Positions 16,115 to 25,163 of a stretch of DNA of 64,000 nucleotides are shown here, piece by piece. The notes beneath the pieces were generated by a model that saw nothing but the letters and a program-made list of their open reading frames with translations, searched no databases and had not been told where the DNA came from. The translations under genes and the position numbers were made by a program. The first letter of the stretch is position 1. Each line of letters opens with the position of its first letter. The stretch comes from Parapedobacter deserti (GTDB lineage Bacteria > Bacteroidota > Bacteroidia > Sphingobacteriales > Sphingobacteriaceae). The DNA lies in assembly GCF_042646065.1 (NCBI RefSeq), contig NZ_JBHRTA010000004.1:167163-231162 (forward strand), given 5' to 3'.

Positions 16115-17017
16115 TCAATCATAGATACGAACGGCGGCTTTAAACGTGTTGCAGTGTGCATCGACGATATCCTTGATGTGTGCGGAATATCCCCCACCCA
16201 TGCTTACTTGCACCGGCACACCCGCCGATCGGCACGACTGGAATACAAGCTCGTCTCGTCTAAAACACCCTTCTTTGGTCAGCGCAAGTTTCCCCAGCTT
16301 ATCCGTTTCAAGCACATCGACTCCTGCTTGGTAAAACACGAAATCCGGCCTTACCATATTGAAAACTTCGTTCAGCTTGTCAGCCAATAGGCTGAGATAC
16401 GCGTCGTCCCCGATCCCATCCGTCAACCCGACATCCAAATCAGACCGCTCCTTGCGAAAAGGGAAGTTACGTTCACCGTGCACGGAGAATGTAAATACGC
16501 TTGGTTTGCCTTCAAAAATCTGTGCCGTACCGTTTCCTTGGTGTACGTCCAGATCAATGATCAACACCTGCCGGCAAATGGATTCATCGATGAGATAGGC
16601 TGCGGCCACCGCCTGATCATTCAGCAGGCAAAAGCCTTCGCCCCAATCAGCGCCGGCGTGGTGCGTGCCTCCTGCCACATTAAACGAGACACCATTTTCC
16701 ATGGCATACAGACATCCATCCACGGTGCCCTGCACAATGCGCAACTCGCGCGCCACCAATTGGTGAGACAGCGGGAAACCGATCCGCCTCACCATGGCCG
16801 GATCAAGTGTCAAATCCAGTAAATGCCGGCAATACTGAGGTTCGTGCGCCAACGTAATGGTTTCGAAACTTGCTAATTGCGGTTCGAAAAAACTGCCAGC
16901 TGTTGCTGTACCCTCATGAAGCAACTGTGCCGGAATCAATTCATACTTCGCCATCGGAAACCGATGGCCCTCCGGCAGCGGGTGTGAATAGCAATGGTGA
17001 TTTGCGATTTTTAACAC
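16115..17017 (-). CDS. Histone deacetylase-family zinc hydrolase
   Basis: 300 aa from GTG 17017; a frame to 17056 exists but crosses the likely promoter. All family elements are present: GTHHAG (tandem His) near 130, LIIDLDVHQGNGTA with the Asp and His zinc ligands near 165, the second Asp in YQAGVDVLETD near 250, and GGGYS near 280. Bacterial members deacetylate acetylated small molecules, polyamines or protein lysines; the substrate here is unknown. A TATCTTCG box ends 4 bp before the GTG. Confidence 0.88.
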   Translation of the reverse strand: MLKIANHHCYSHPLPEGHRFPMAKYELIPAQLLHEGTATAGSFFEPQLASFETITLAHEPQYCRHLLDLTLDPAMVRRIGFPLSHQLVARELRIVQGTVDGCLYAMENGVSFNVAGGTHHAGADWGEGFCLLNDQAVAAAYLIDESICRQVLIIDLDVHQGNGTAQIFEGKPSVFTFSVHGERNFPFRKERSDLDVGLTDGIGDDAYLSLLADKLNEVFNMVRPDFVFYQAGVDVLETDKLGKLALTKEGCFRRDELVFQSCRSAGVPVQVSMGGGYSAHIKDIVDAHCNTFKAAVRIYD

Positions 17018-17119
17018 GCCACGAAGATAGCAATTGACGAAGCCTTTTACACACAAAGTTGTTTATTTGGGATAAAAACATCATTTTTGAAAACTAACAA
17101 AATTGACGCGCCATAAACC

Positions 17120-17767
17120 ATGGATACAACTGCCACACTTCCCGTCTTATCCACCGAAGAACAACGCGTATTGGGCGTGCTGATGGAAAAAGCGAAAACA
17201 ACGCCTGAATATTATCCCTTGACGTTGAATGCGCTGGTCGCCGCTTGCAACCAAAAAACATCACGCAAACCCGTGGTAAACTACGATGACACGACGGTGA
17301 TCACCACACTGGATTCTCTTCGAAAAAAAGGGCTGGTATCGACGGTGACAGGAGGCTCAAGCCGAGTAACCAAATACAAGCACAATTTTGCGGTATTATA
17401 TCCGGTTATCCCTGCTGAAGTGGTCATTATCTGCCTCCTGCTGCTACGCGGTCCGCAGACCCCGGGCGAGCTGAACACCAATTCAGGCCGGATGCACGAA
17501 TTTGAATCGCTTGATGACCTGCAATCGTTTCTCGACAACCTTGCCAACGCCGACCAACCTTACGTGCGCCAACTGCCTAGACGGCCCGGTCAAAAAGAAG
17601 CGCGCTATATGCATCTCTTAGGAGGAAATGAGCTTCCCTACGATAGTGATACGGAGCCTAACGAAGCAGGTCCTTCCTCAGAACTGGAGGCCCGGCTTAC
17701 CAAAGTCGAAGCTGAAATGGCAGCCCTGCGGGCCGAGTTTGACAAATTGATGCAAGAGCTATCTTAA
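17120..17767 (+). CDS. YceH-family protein (DUF480)
   Basis: 215 aa. Two winged-helix units: ~10-90 (LSTEEQRVLGVLMEKAKTTP; YPLTLNALVAACNQKTSR) and ~95-165 (VICLLLLRGPQTPGELNT). A C-terminal coiled coil (LEARLTKVEAEMAALRAEF) is typical of the family. Function is not established beyond a DNA-binding-like fold. Divergent from the deacetylase gene. Confidence 0.88.
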   Translation: MDTTATLPVLSTEEQRVLGVLMEKAKTTPEYYPLTLNALVAACNQKTSRKPVVNYDDTTVITTLDSLRKKGLVSTVTGGSSRVTKYKHNFAVLYPVIPAEVVIICLLLLRGPQTPGELNTNSGRMHEFESLDDLQSFLDNLANADQPYVRQLPRRPGQKEARYMHLLGGNELPYDSDTEPNEAGPSSELEARLTKVEAEMAALRAEFDKLMQELS

Positions 17768-17803
17768 GTTGGCAACGAATAAACGAAAAAAACTAAACTA
17801 TCT

Positions 17804-17811
17804 TATATTTG
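17804..17811 (+). promoter_or_regulatory. Promoter -7 box (TATATTTG) of the universal stress protein gene
   Basis: Exact TAnnTTTG match 17 bp before the ATG at 17829. It excludes the upstream TTG at 17769 as a start and allows either 17829 or the ATG at 17844. Confidence 0.55.
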
Positions 17812-17828
17812 TTACGTTTGCGAAGGCT

Positions 17829-18314
17829 ATGACACAAACTGATATGGAAACGAAACCTACAAAATACAGCCGCATACTCATCGCTACAGATGACAGCGAC
17901 TGTTCAAAAAAAGCGTTGCAGCATGGATACGGTCTTGCGAAGCTCATGGAAGCATCGGTTGCGCTGATTCATGTGATCGAACCAGCGGCACCGACAAATT
18001 ATGGCGCCGACCCATTGATGGGACAACAGCCTATCGTTGTTCCTGAAGCCACCCAGATACAGGAAGAAAACTCCCGGGCCATGCTCGATGAAATCAGCAA
18101 AGATTTCCATGACGTGAAAGAGGTTTTTGTCTTCAACCGGATAGGCAGCCCGAAGCAGGAGATCCTTACCGTAGCCAGCGAATGGGGTGCTGACCTGATT
18201 ATCATGGGGACACATGGGCGCACAGGGTTTGACCATTTTATCTCTGGCAGCGTGTCCGAAAGCGTGGTCAGAAGAGCATCATGCCCGGTACTCGTGGTGC
18301 CCGGAAAATGTTAG
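17829..18314 (+). CDS. Universal stress protein (UspA family)
   Basis: 161 aa. A single Usp domain: RILIATDDSDCSKKAL at the start and the ATP-binding signature GTHGRTGFDHFISGSVSE with VVRRASCPVLVV at the end, so it should bind ATP. The role is stress-state signalling, not better defined. ATG 17829 is chosen because of the promoter box. Confidence 0.88.
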   Translation: MTQTDMETKPTKYSRILIATDDSDCSKKALQHGYGLAKLMEASVALIHVIEPAAPTNYGADPLMGQQPIVVPEATQIQEENSRAMLDEISKDFHDVKEVFVFNRIGSPKQEILTVASEWGADLIIMGTHGRTGFDHFISGSVSESVVRRASCPVLVVPGKC

Positions 18315-18347
18315 TGCTAGCTGCTGCGCTTAGCCCGCACAACGGAA

Positions 18348-18380
18348 AGGCCTTCCGCCGTTAAAACAGAAGGCCTCTTT
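18348..18380. terminator. Terminator between stress protein and ferredoxin genes
   Basis: AGGCCTTC (18348-18355) pairs with GAAGGCCT (18369-18376) and is followed by CTTTAT; on the other strand TTTCC follows. It sits between convergent genes and may serve both. Confidence 0.6.
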
Positions 18381-18420
18381 ATATCTCTACTAACCTACTT
18401 ATGCTTTCGCGATGATTTTC

Positions 18421-18771
18421 TTATTCCCCGTGAAGCCAGGCTTTTTTCGCCAATAGCTCTTCTTCCGTTTCCCGGACGTCTTCATCATCCACGCAGCAGT
18501 CTACGGGGCAAACCGCCGCACACTGTGGCTCGTCGTGGAAACCAACGCATTCCGTACATTTATCCGAAACGATGTAATAGACTTCGTCTGACAACGAAGG
18601 CTGCTCTTCATCCGCATTAAGGGTGGTCCCATCACCAAAGTCAATGATTCCTTTCAATTCCGTGCCTTCGGAAAACCGCCAGCTCACCCCTGCATCGTAT
18701 ATCGCATTGTTGGGGCATTCCGGTTCACAGGCCCCGCAATTAATGCATTCATCTGTTATTTTGATCGCCAT
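18421..18771 (-). CDS. 4Fe-4S dicluster ferredoxin
   Basis: 116 aa. Two cluster motifs: CINCGACEPECP near residue 9 and CTECVGFHDEPQCAAVCP near residue 73, separated by an acidic ~50-residue insert, as in the ferredoxins of this phylum. Electron carrier; the partner is not evident. Transcribed divergently from the acyl-CoA reductase gene. Confidence 0.9.
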   Translation of the reverse strand: MAIKITDECINCGACEPECPNNAIYDAGVSWRFSEGTELKGIIDFGDGTTLNADEEQPSLSDEVYYIVSDKCTECVGFHDEPQCAAVCPVDCCVDDEDVRETEEELLAKKAWLHGE

Positions 18772-18924
18772 CTAACTCTTACGCTATATGATAAAATAAA
18801 ACCCTATTTTTGCAACCTGATCCCCAAAAGTTTACTACAAAGTCAGTAGTCTTTTTACGGGACAGCTGTTTATTTCGCAAATATACAACAAATATTGTGC
18901 AACTAAGAGTCTAACGGTTACATT

Positions 18925-19941
18925 TTGACAAAGAAACAACGCATCGAAGCCTTCATCCGATTGGGTGAATACCTACTATCTGACAAGCAATGCCTGTTAC
19001 AGGCTGTTGACGCAGCCTATCAGCACAACGCCTGGTTTACGCCCGCTAATGTCCATAAAGCGCTGCATGCCGCGGCGCTAAACCTAACGGAAGACAAACT
19101 GCACAGCTGGTTGGCACCCTATCCGTTTGATGGGGATTGCGACAAAACGGCTGGGTTGGTCTTAGCCGGAAATATACCGCTCGTTGGATTCCATGATATC
19201 CTGTGCGTGCTTTGCGCAGGCTTTAAGCTTCAGGTGAAGCCCTCGGCGGACGACCCGGTGCTAACCACTCACCTATTGAGCAAACTGCAAGAGGTCGAAC
19301 CTCGTTTTACGCCAAGAATCGCAATCGCCGAACGGCTGCAGAATTTCGATCTGGTTATTGCTACGGGCAGCGACAACAGCGCCCGGTATTTTTCTTATTA
19401 TTTCGGTAGAAAGCCACATATTATCCGGAAAAATAGGAACAGCGTGGCTGTGCTGACCGGCAAAGAAACCTCAAGCCAACTCATGCAGTTGGGCAGCGAT
19501 ATATTTGATTATTACGGACTCGGCTGCCGCAGCGTCTCCAAATTGTTTGTTCCGGAGGGTTACGACATCAAAACGATCCTCGATGGGATAGCTCCATTTT
19601 CCGACGTAATCAATCATCACAAGTACGCTAACAACTACGACTACAATAAATCCATTTACCTCATTAACCGGGAATCTCATTATGACAACGGCTTTCTTTT
19701 GGTAAAGCCGGACGACCGAATGGCGTCGCCACTGGCGGTACTTTACCTCGAAGAATACACCAACACTGATACACTTGCCGAACGGTTGCGCACATTGGCC
19801 CCACAATTGCAATGCGTGGTGAGCATCGAAAACCTTGGGGTACCGACCCCGGTGGTTGCGCCTGGCCAAAGCCAACTGCCCGCCTTAGCCGATTATGCCG
19901 ACGGCGTGAATACGCTAGATTTTTTGGCTGCACACCGATGA
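18925..19941 (+). CDS. Acyl-CoA reductase (LuxC-like)
   Basis: 338 aa with a TTG start. Shows the LuxC-type aldehyde dehydrogenase layout: GLVLAGNIPLVGFHDILCVL near 70-95, ATGSDNSARYF near 150, the catalytic Cys candidate in YYGLGCRSVSKLFVPEGYD near 195. It would reduce acyl-CoA to aldehyde with NAD(P)H, probably in lipid metabolism. A plus-strand TATTTTTG box lies at about 18805, in the gap to the ferredoxin gene. Confidence 0.8.
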   Translation: MTKKQRIEAFIRLGEYLLSDKQCLLQAVDAAYQHNAWFTPANVHKALHAAALNLTEDKLHSWLAPYPFDGDCDKTAGLVLAGNIPLVGFHDILCVLCAGFKLQVKPSADDPVLTTHLLSKLQEVEPRFTPRIAIAERLQNFDLVIATGSDNSARYFSYYFGRKPHIIRKNRNSVAVLTGKETSSQLMQLGSDIFDYYGLGCRSVSKLFVPEGYDIKTILDGIAPFSDVINHHKYANNYDYNKSIYLINRESHYDNGFLLVKPDDRMASPLAVLYLEEYTNTDTLAERLRTLAPQLQCVVSIENLGVPTPVVAPGQSQLPALADYADGVNTLDFLAAHR

Positions 19942-19983
19942 GCTCTTTATCTTTCAGCCAATTAATGTTAACTTTGTCCCATC

Positions 19984-20187
19984 ATGTATGTCATTAAGGT
20001 CAAAGGCGTAGCTAAAATACCGGATTATGTCCAGTTACGCGACGACTCCTTCACATTGCTTGCCTACTTCAGGGTGGACCGGCCGGACAAATCGCTTGAT
20101 AAACTTGGATTGGCCGATAAAGCTGCATACATCATGGAAGTTGTTAAGGAAATGCCTTTTGGACAAATTACGAAATTAGAATTATAG
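19984..20187 (+). CDS. Conserved 67-aa protein of unknown function
   Basis: MYVIKVKGVAKIPDYVQL start, a FTLLAYFRVDRPDKSL centre and a QITKLEL end; no motif known to me. Ends 3 bp before ftsE, so they are co-transcribed. The tight spacing suggests a constant partner of FtsE in this lineage. Confidence 0.65.
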   Translation: MYVIKVKGVAKIPDYVQLRDDSFTLLAYFRVDRPDKSLDKLGLADKAAYIMEVVKEMPFGQITKLEL

Positions 20188-20190
20188 CTT

Positions 20191-20871
20191 ATGATAGGCG
20201 ATACGGTAATTACACTCAAAAATGTTGACATCTACCAGCCGAAGCACTTGGTGCTTTCCAACGTGAACCTGAAAATCGACAAAGGCGAGTTTGTATTCCT
20301 TATCGGCCAGACGGGAAGCGGCAAAAGCAGTCTCCTTAAAATTATCTATGGCGACCTTCATATCGCCAGCGGTGAAGGTATGGTGGCCGGTTTCGATCTC
20401 AAAAAACTCAGCGAGCGTGAGGTTCCTTTCCTTCGCCGGAAACTAGGCATTGTCTTTCAAGACTTCCACCTCCTCACCGACCGCACCGTAGAAAAAAACC
20501 TTGAGTTTGCACTACGGGCCACCGGATGGAAAGATAAAGCCCTCATTAATAATAGAATGCTTGATGTATTGGAAAAAGTAGGGCTTCGCTCCAAACTGAA
20601 AAAAATGCCGCATGAGCTATCAGGTGGTGAGCAGCAACGGGTGGTCATTGCCCGGGCTTTGCTAAACAATCCCGAAATCATTCTCGCCGATGAGCCCACG
20701 GGCAATCTTGACCCTGAGACGTCCGAGGAAATTGTGTTGCTGCTGAAAGAAATCAGCCGGTCGGGGACGGCCATTTTGATGGCCACCCACGATTATCAAA
20801 TTATTCGCAATATGCCGTCCCGCATAGTCAAAACTGCTGACGGCGCGATGCATGACAAGGTGTCAATATAG
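20191..20871 (+). CDS. ftsE: Cell-division ABC transporter ATPase FtsE
   Basis: 226 aa. Walker A GQTGSGKSS near 38, Q-loop VFQDFHLL near 88, signature LSGGEQQRV near 143, Walker B IILADEPTGNLDP near 163, H-loop ATHD. FtsE with FtsX controls peptidoglycan hydrolases at the septum. No ftsX gene is next to it here. The tail is short, as in the FtsE family. Confidence 0.85.
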   Translation: MIGDTVITLKNVDIYQPKHLVLSNVNLKIDKGEFVFLIGQTGSGKSSLLKIIYGDLHIASGEGMVAGFDLKKLSEREVPFLRRKLGIVFQDFHLLTDRTVEKNLEFALRATGWKDKALINNRMLDVLEKVGLRSKLKKMPHELSGGEQQRVVIARALLNNPEIILADEPTGNLDPETSEEIVLLLKEISRSGTAILMATHDYQIIRNMPSRIVKTADGAMHDKVSI

Positions 20872-21003
20872 CTGCTTATGCGTGTACCAGTTCGTCCATA
20901 CCGACATTTTGTAAGCACAACACCATCCAAAACTGACAGGGTGACGGCATTTAACCATTGGCAGCGAAATTGAAACACATTCAGCTGCAGTTGACAATAC
21001 GAT

Positions 21004-21597
21004 ATGACAACTATGGCAAGTAATAAGAAAAGAAAAGAAAAGGATAACAATCTGATGGGAGAACAACAATCTGCTGAAAAAGAAGCACAGTCAACCGATA
21101 CTACCTCAGTTGAAAACCAGGAGGCAACCACTGCTACGGAAGAGCCCCAGGCAGGCCAGCAGCTGGCCGCTGAACTGGCCGAGGTCAATGATAAATACCT
21201 GAGGTTGTATGCCGAATTCGACAATTATAAGCGGCGTGTGGCCAAGGAACGTATTGAGTTAATGCAAACAGCTGGTAAAGAAATAATTGCAAATTTACTG
21301 CCCGTACTTGATGATCTCGATCGTGCATTAAAAGCTATTGAAACCGCTACGGAGGTTGGCCCGTTGAAAGAGGGCGTATCGTTGGTAGGACATAAATTAA
21401 AAACCATATTGACCCATCAGGGATTGACCGAAATGGAATCTATCGGCAAACCCTTTGATGCTGAACTACAGGAAGCGATCACCAACGTACCGGCCCCAGA
21501 CGACGACCTCAAAGGCAAAGTGATCGACGAAATCGAAAAGGGGTATTTTTTACACGGAAAAGTATTACGGCACGCCAAGGTCGTCGTGGGAAGTTAA
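21004..21597 (+). CDS. grpE: Nucleotide exchange factor GrpE
   Basis: 197 aa. An acidic, low-complexity N-terminus (~1-55), the long dimer helix (LAEVNDKYLRLYAEFDNYKRRVAKE) and the C-terminal beta domain with FDAELQEAI and GYFLHGKVLRHAKVVV. Drives ADP release from DnaK. 14 bp before dnaJ, the usual pair. Confidence 0.95.
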   Translation: MTTMASNKKRKEKDNNLMGEQQSAEKEAQSTDTTSVENQEATTATEEPQAGQQLAAELAEVNDKYLRLYAEFDNYKRRVAKERIELMQTAGKEIIANLLPVLDDLDRALKAIETATEVGPLKEGVSLVGHKLKTILTHQGLTEMESIGKPFDAELQEAITNVPAPDDDLKGKVIDEIEKGYFLHGKVLRHAKVVVGS

Positions 21598-21611
21598 CAC
21601 ATTAAGTAAGC

Positions 21612-22760
21612 ATGTCAAAAAGAGATTATTATGACGTACTGGGTGTTTCGCGCAATGCGGACCAAGCAGAGATAAAGTCGGCTTACCGCAAACTGGCCAT
21701 TAAGTACCATCCTGACAAAAACCCGAACAACTCGGAGGCCGAAGAAAAGTTCAAGGAAGCAGCCGAAGCCTATGAAGTGCTCAGCAATCCCGAGAAGCGG
21801 CAGCGTTATGACCAGTTCGGCCATTCAGGCGGTGCATCCGGTGGCTACGGGGGTGGGGGCATGAATATGGAAGACATATTCAGCCAATTCGGCGACATTT
21901 TCGGCGGCGGCGGCAGCCCATTTGAAAGCTTTTTCGGTGGCGGCGGACAACGCGGCGGACGCCGTGTGGCCAAAGGGTCCAACCTGCGCATAAAAGTTAA
22001 GCTAACGCTCCAGGAAATCGCTAAAGGAGCGGAGAAAAAGATAAAAGTAAACAAACAGGTCGTATGTTCCGCTTGCGATGGCAGCGGCGCCAAAGATAAA
22101 TCATCGTTCCACACCTGCCGAACCTGTGGGGGAACAGGTGCCGTGCGCAGGGTGACGAATACCATTCTCGGACAGATGCAGACCACAAGCACATGCCCTA
22201 CCTGCAGTGGCGAAGGCGTGGAGATATCCGCGAAATGCTCGGTTTGCCACGGTGATGGACTTGTTCGTGGCGAGGAAACCATCAGCATCAATATCCCGGC
22301 CGGTGTAAGCGAAGGCATGCAGCTTTCCATGAGCGGAAAAGGAAATGCCGCTCCCCGCGGCGGTGTTCCCGGTGACCTCATCATTCTTGTTGAAGAGATA
22401 CCACATGAGAGCCTTAAAAGGGATGGCACCAACGTCGTTTATGACTTATACATCAATTTTGTCGACGCGTCCTTGGGCACAAGCGTAGAAATCCCGACGA
22501 TAGACGGCAAGGCCAAAATCAAGATAGAACCGGGCACTCAGGCTGGAAAGATATTGCGGCTGAAAGGAAAAGGAGTACCCGAAGTGAATTCGTATCACAA
22601 AGGCGACCAACTGGTCTATGTCAACGTGTGGACCCCGAAAGCCGTATCACCTGAAGAGCGGGAACTGCTCGAGCGCCTGCGAAACTCCCCGAACTTCAGG
22701 CCGCAACCGGGGAGGTTTGAAAAAACCTTTTTCGAACGCATCAAGGAGTACTTCGAGTAA
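21612..22760 (+). CDS. dnaJ: Molecular chaperone DnaJ
   Basis: 382 aa, type I. J domain with YHPDKNP near 32, Gly/Phe-rich region (~75-115), four zinc repeats (CSACDGSG, CRTCGGTG, CPTCSGEG, CSVCHGDG, ~155-220) and the C-terminal substrate domain. Delivers substrates to DnaK and stimulates its ATPase. Ends with a terminator. Confidence 0.97.
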   Translation: MSKRDYYDVLGVSRNADQAEIKSAYRKLAIKYHPDKNPNNSEAEEKFKEAAEAYEVLSNPEKRQRYDQFGHSGGASGGYGGGGMNMEDIFSQFGDIFGGGGSPFESFFGGGGQRGGRRVAKGSNLRIKVKLTLQEIAKGAEKKIKVNKQVVCSACDGSGAKDKSSFHTCRTCGGTGAVRRVTNTILGQMQTTSTCPTCSGEGVEISAKCSVCHGDGLVRGEETISINIPAGVSEGMQLSMSGKGNAAPRGGVPGDLIILVEEIPHESLKRDGTNVVYDLYINFVDASLGTSVEIPTIDGKAKIKIEPGTQAGKILRLKGKGVPEVNSYHKGDQLVYVNVWTPKAVSPEERELLERLRNSPNFRPQPGRFEKTFFERIKEYFE

Positions 22761-22788
22761 CTCGCAGACATACAAAATGCTTTGATAA

Positions 22789-22816
22789 GCCAAGCTATGA
22801 CAGCTTGGCCTTTTTT
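22789..22816 (+). terminator. Terminator of the grpE-dnaJ unit
   Basis: GCCAAGCT (22789-22796), loop ATGAC, AGCTTGGC (22802-22809), then CTTTTTT. Twenty-nine bp after the dnaJ stop. Confidence 0.85.
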
Positions 22817-23126
22817 ACATCAGCAAAGCTGACAAATTATGTCAACAAGTCAACAACCTAATTAGGGGGGATGCTTAAGGTCGCAGAACATAGCGTTATG
22901 GCGTATGCCCTCGGAAAAACACTACGCTATAGTGACGTTTATTTGACCGTAAAGAGACAATTATCAGCCCACTACTTGTTGCGAAGAAAAAGAGACACAT
23001 TGGTGACACTCGTTACGATTTCATGACAGTTCTTGGCACCGGTATTGCATACTGACCATCATAGTCAGATGGTCTGTTTAATATGAATTACATGACCATA
23101 ATTGTTTAACTAAATAATTTACAAAA
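22817..23126. other. Intergenic stretch with no gene seen
   Basis: 310 bp. No frame of protein character and no RNA fold that I recognise. It must contain the promoter of the following beta-barrel gene; no perfect TAnnTTTG is present near it. Confidence 0.5.
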
Positions 23127-23717
23127 ATGAAAAAACTATTTTTAACCTTATCAGCAGCCGTTGCAGTTACATTTGCAGCCAATGCCCAAACTGAAAAAGG
23201 CAAAACCATCCTCGGCGGAAATGTATCGTATGACTATACGAAGGTGAAAGATGCAGATGGCGAAGCTCACGCTCTTGGCATTTTGCCTTCTGTCGGATTT
23301 TTCGTTAGCGACAATTTCGCTATCGGAACCGGTATTGGTTATTCTTATCAGGAAAACACCGGTTCCTTCGCTTTCGATGGCAACAAACTTGGCGTTTTCA
23401 GTGTTGCGCCGTTTGCTCGACTATACAAAGGTGATGGCGACTTTAAGTTCTTTGGCCAGCTTTCTGTACCTATGGGATGGGGCACAGCCAAAGACGGGGA
23501 CACCAAAATAGGCAACACAGAGCAATATGGCGCTGAGTTGGCTCCTGGCTTCGCTTATTTTCCCACCAGTAAGATCGGAATCGAACTTTCGGTAAGAGGT
23601 CTGTACTATCAAAACACCACCTTGAAACCAGAAGAAGGCGGAAACGTTACGACCAACTCGTTCGGATTGAACGCCAATTCATTGGCTCCGCGTATCGGCG
23701 TACAGTTTTACTTTTAA
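23127..23717 (+). CDS. Outer-membrane beta-barrel protein
   Basis: 196 aa. Signal peptide MKKLFLTLSAAVAVTFAANA, then alternating amphipathic strands (GILPSVGFFVSDNFAIGTGIGYSY and similar) and a terminal ...GVQFYF, the Phe-ended strand recognised by the Bam machinery. Small OmpA-like/porin-family barrel of about eight strands. Role unknown. A second barrel of similar size is at 62141-62716. Confidence 0.8.
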   Translation: MKKLFLTLSAAVAVTFAANAQTEKGKTILGGNVSYDYTKVKDADGEAHALGILPSVGFFVSDNFAIGTGIGYSYQENTGSFAFDGNKLGVFSVAPFARLYKGDGDFKFFGQLSVPMGWGTAKDGDTKIGNTEQYGAELAPGFAYFPTSKIGIELSVRGLYYQNTTLKPEEGGNVTTNSFGLNANSLAPRIGVQFYF

Positions 23718-23742
23718 GAAAAACTGCCGCCATTATAATGAA

Positions 23743-23777
23743 AAATGCTTGGGCTCCATAAGCTCAAGCATTTTTTT
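23743..23777 (+). terminator. Terminator after the beta-barrel gene
   Basis: TGCTTGGGCT and AGCTCAAGCA pair (one G-T) with a short loop, followed by TTTTTTT. 26 bp after the stop. Confidence 0.85.
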
Positions 23778-23827
23778 ATTAATTATGTTATGGGCACTTC
23801 AATTCAATCAATATGCTCAAAAAAAAG

Positions 23828-23860
23828 AAAGGTTTCCAAACGGGGAGAATGGAAACCTTT
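23828..23860 (-). terminator. Terminator of the minus-strand pdxH-nuoC-nuoD unit
   Basis: AAAGGTTTCCA (23828-23838) pairs perfectly with TGGAAACCTTT (23850-23860). On the minus strand a CTTTTTT run follows. 90 bp beyond the nuoD stop. Confidence 0.8.
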
Positions 23861-23949
23861 ACTAACCAATTATAAACCTAAATTATGAACTGCAAATATA
23901 GTGTTTATTCTACACCTATCCAAATTATTTTACGATTTTCCACACCAAG

Positions 23950-25155
23950 TTATCGGTCCACTTCGCCCAAAACAATGTCTATCGACCCTAATATAGCAAT
24001 TAAATCAGCGATAAGCACCCCTTTCGCCAATTCTGGAAGCACCGATAGGTTGTGAAAACTGGGGCCACGGGCTTTTATACGCTTGGGAATATCACTTTTC
24101 TCCTGGGTCACAAAGTAGAAACCGAGTTCCCCTTTCGGATTTTCTGCCCTCACGTAATAGTCCTGTGCCCGCAGGTTCACTTTTTTCGGCACCAGCGCTC
24201 GCGGATCGAAATCAGGTGTCCGTTTCAGTTCTTTGGTCAACCGATCAAGACACTGTTCGACAATGCGGGCAGACTCCCTGATTTCATCGACCCGCACCTT
24301 GAAGCGATCCCAACAGTCGCCTACGCTACCCATTTCCCCGCTTCCCACCGGGATATCAAAATCGATCTCCGGATACACTGAATAACCGTCGATTCGCCGC
24401 AGATCCCAGCGGATACCTGAAGCACGCAGCATAGGTCCAGAGCAACCATAGTTTATAGCCACATCGGCGGGCAACACCCCTATATTCGCGGTCCGTGAAA
24501 CAAAGATCTGGTTGTCGGTCAACAATTCGTCCAATTCGGTCAGTTTAGGCCTGAAGTAGCGGATAAACTCGCCGCAGCGCTCCTCAAAACCCACCGGCAG
24601 ATCATAGAACAGTCCACCTACCCAGATGTAATTATACAGCATTCTGGACCCGGATGCCCATTCCAGCATATTCATGATGTGTTCGCGATCCCGGAAACAC
24701 CACATAAACGGCGTGAAGGCGCCGATATCGATGCCGTAGGTACCGATTGCGATCAGATGTGAAGCAATTCTGTTTAACTCACACACCAGCACCCTGATGT
24801 ATTCGATCCGTTTCGGAATCCTATCTGTGATGCCAAGCATCCGCTCTACACCCATCACAAAGGCATGACTGTTGTTCATCGACGCGAGGTAATCCATCCG
24901 GTCGGTAAACGGGATCGTCTTGCCATAGCTCATCGATTCTGCATGCTTTTCAAAGCAGCGATGCAGGTAGCCGACATGCGGAATGACTTCCTTTACCAAT
25001 TCGCCATCCGTAATCAGCTGCAGCCGCAGCACACCGTGCGTGGAGGGGTGCTGTGGCCCCATATTGATCACCATCTCCTCGGCGCCCACAGCCGCAAGAC
25101 GTGCCTCATAAGCCCTTAACGCTTCTTGATATGGTGTGTCGCCTCTAGCTATCAT
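23950..25155 (-). CDS. nuoD: NADH-quinone oxidoreductase subunit D
   Basis: 401 aa. Canonical NuoD: NMGPQHPSTHGVLRL near 30, SMNNSHAFVMGVERM near 92, GCSGPMLRASG near 240, and the terminal LGSIDIVLGEVDR with the conserved end Arg. It forms the quinone-site floor of complex I with NuoB. The gene starts 8 bp after nuoC. No other nuo gene is in the window: a terminator follows, and pdxH precedes nuoC. Confidence 0.94.
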   Translation of the reverse strand: MIARGDTPYQEALRAYEARLAAVGAEEMVINMGPQHPSTHGVLRLQLITDGELVKEVIPHVGYLHRCFEKHAESMSYGKTIPFTDRMDYLASMNNSHAFVMGVERMLGITDRIPKRIEYIRVLVCELNRIASHLIAIGTYGIDIGAFTPFMWCFRDREHIMNMLEWASGSRMLYNYIWVGGLFYDLPVGFEERCGEFIRYFRPKLTELDELLTDNQIFVSRTANIGVLPADVAINYGCSGPMLRASGIRWDLRRIDGYSVYPEIDFDIPVGSGEMGSVGDCWDRFKVRVDEIRESARIVEQCLDRLTKELKRTPDFDPRALVPKKVNLRAQDYYVRAENPKGELGFYFVTQEKSDIPKRIKARGPSFHNLSVLPELAKGVLIADLIAILGSIDIVLGEVDR

Positions 25156-25163
25156 TCCTCCAC

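Noticed and set aside
23743..23860. CRISPR-like repeats at the two hairpins
   Set aside because: Two unrelated inverted repeats followed by T-runs on opposite strands; they are terminators of convergent genes.
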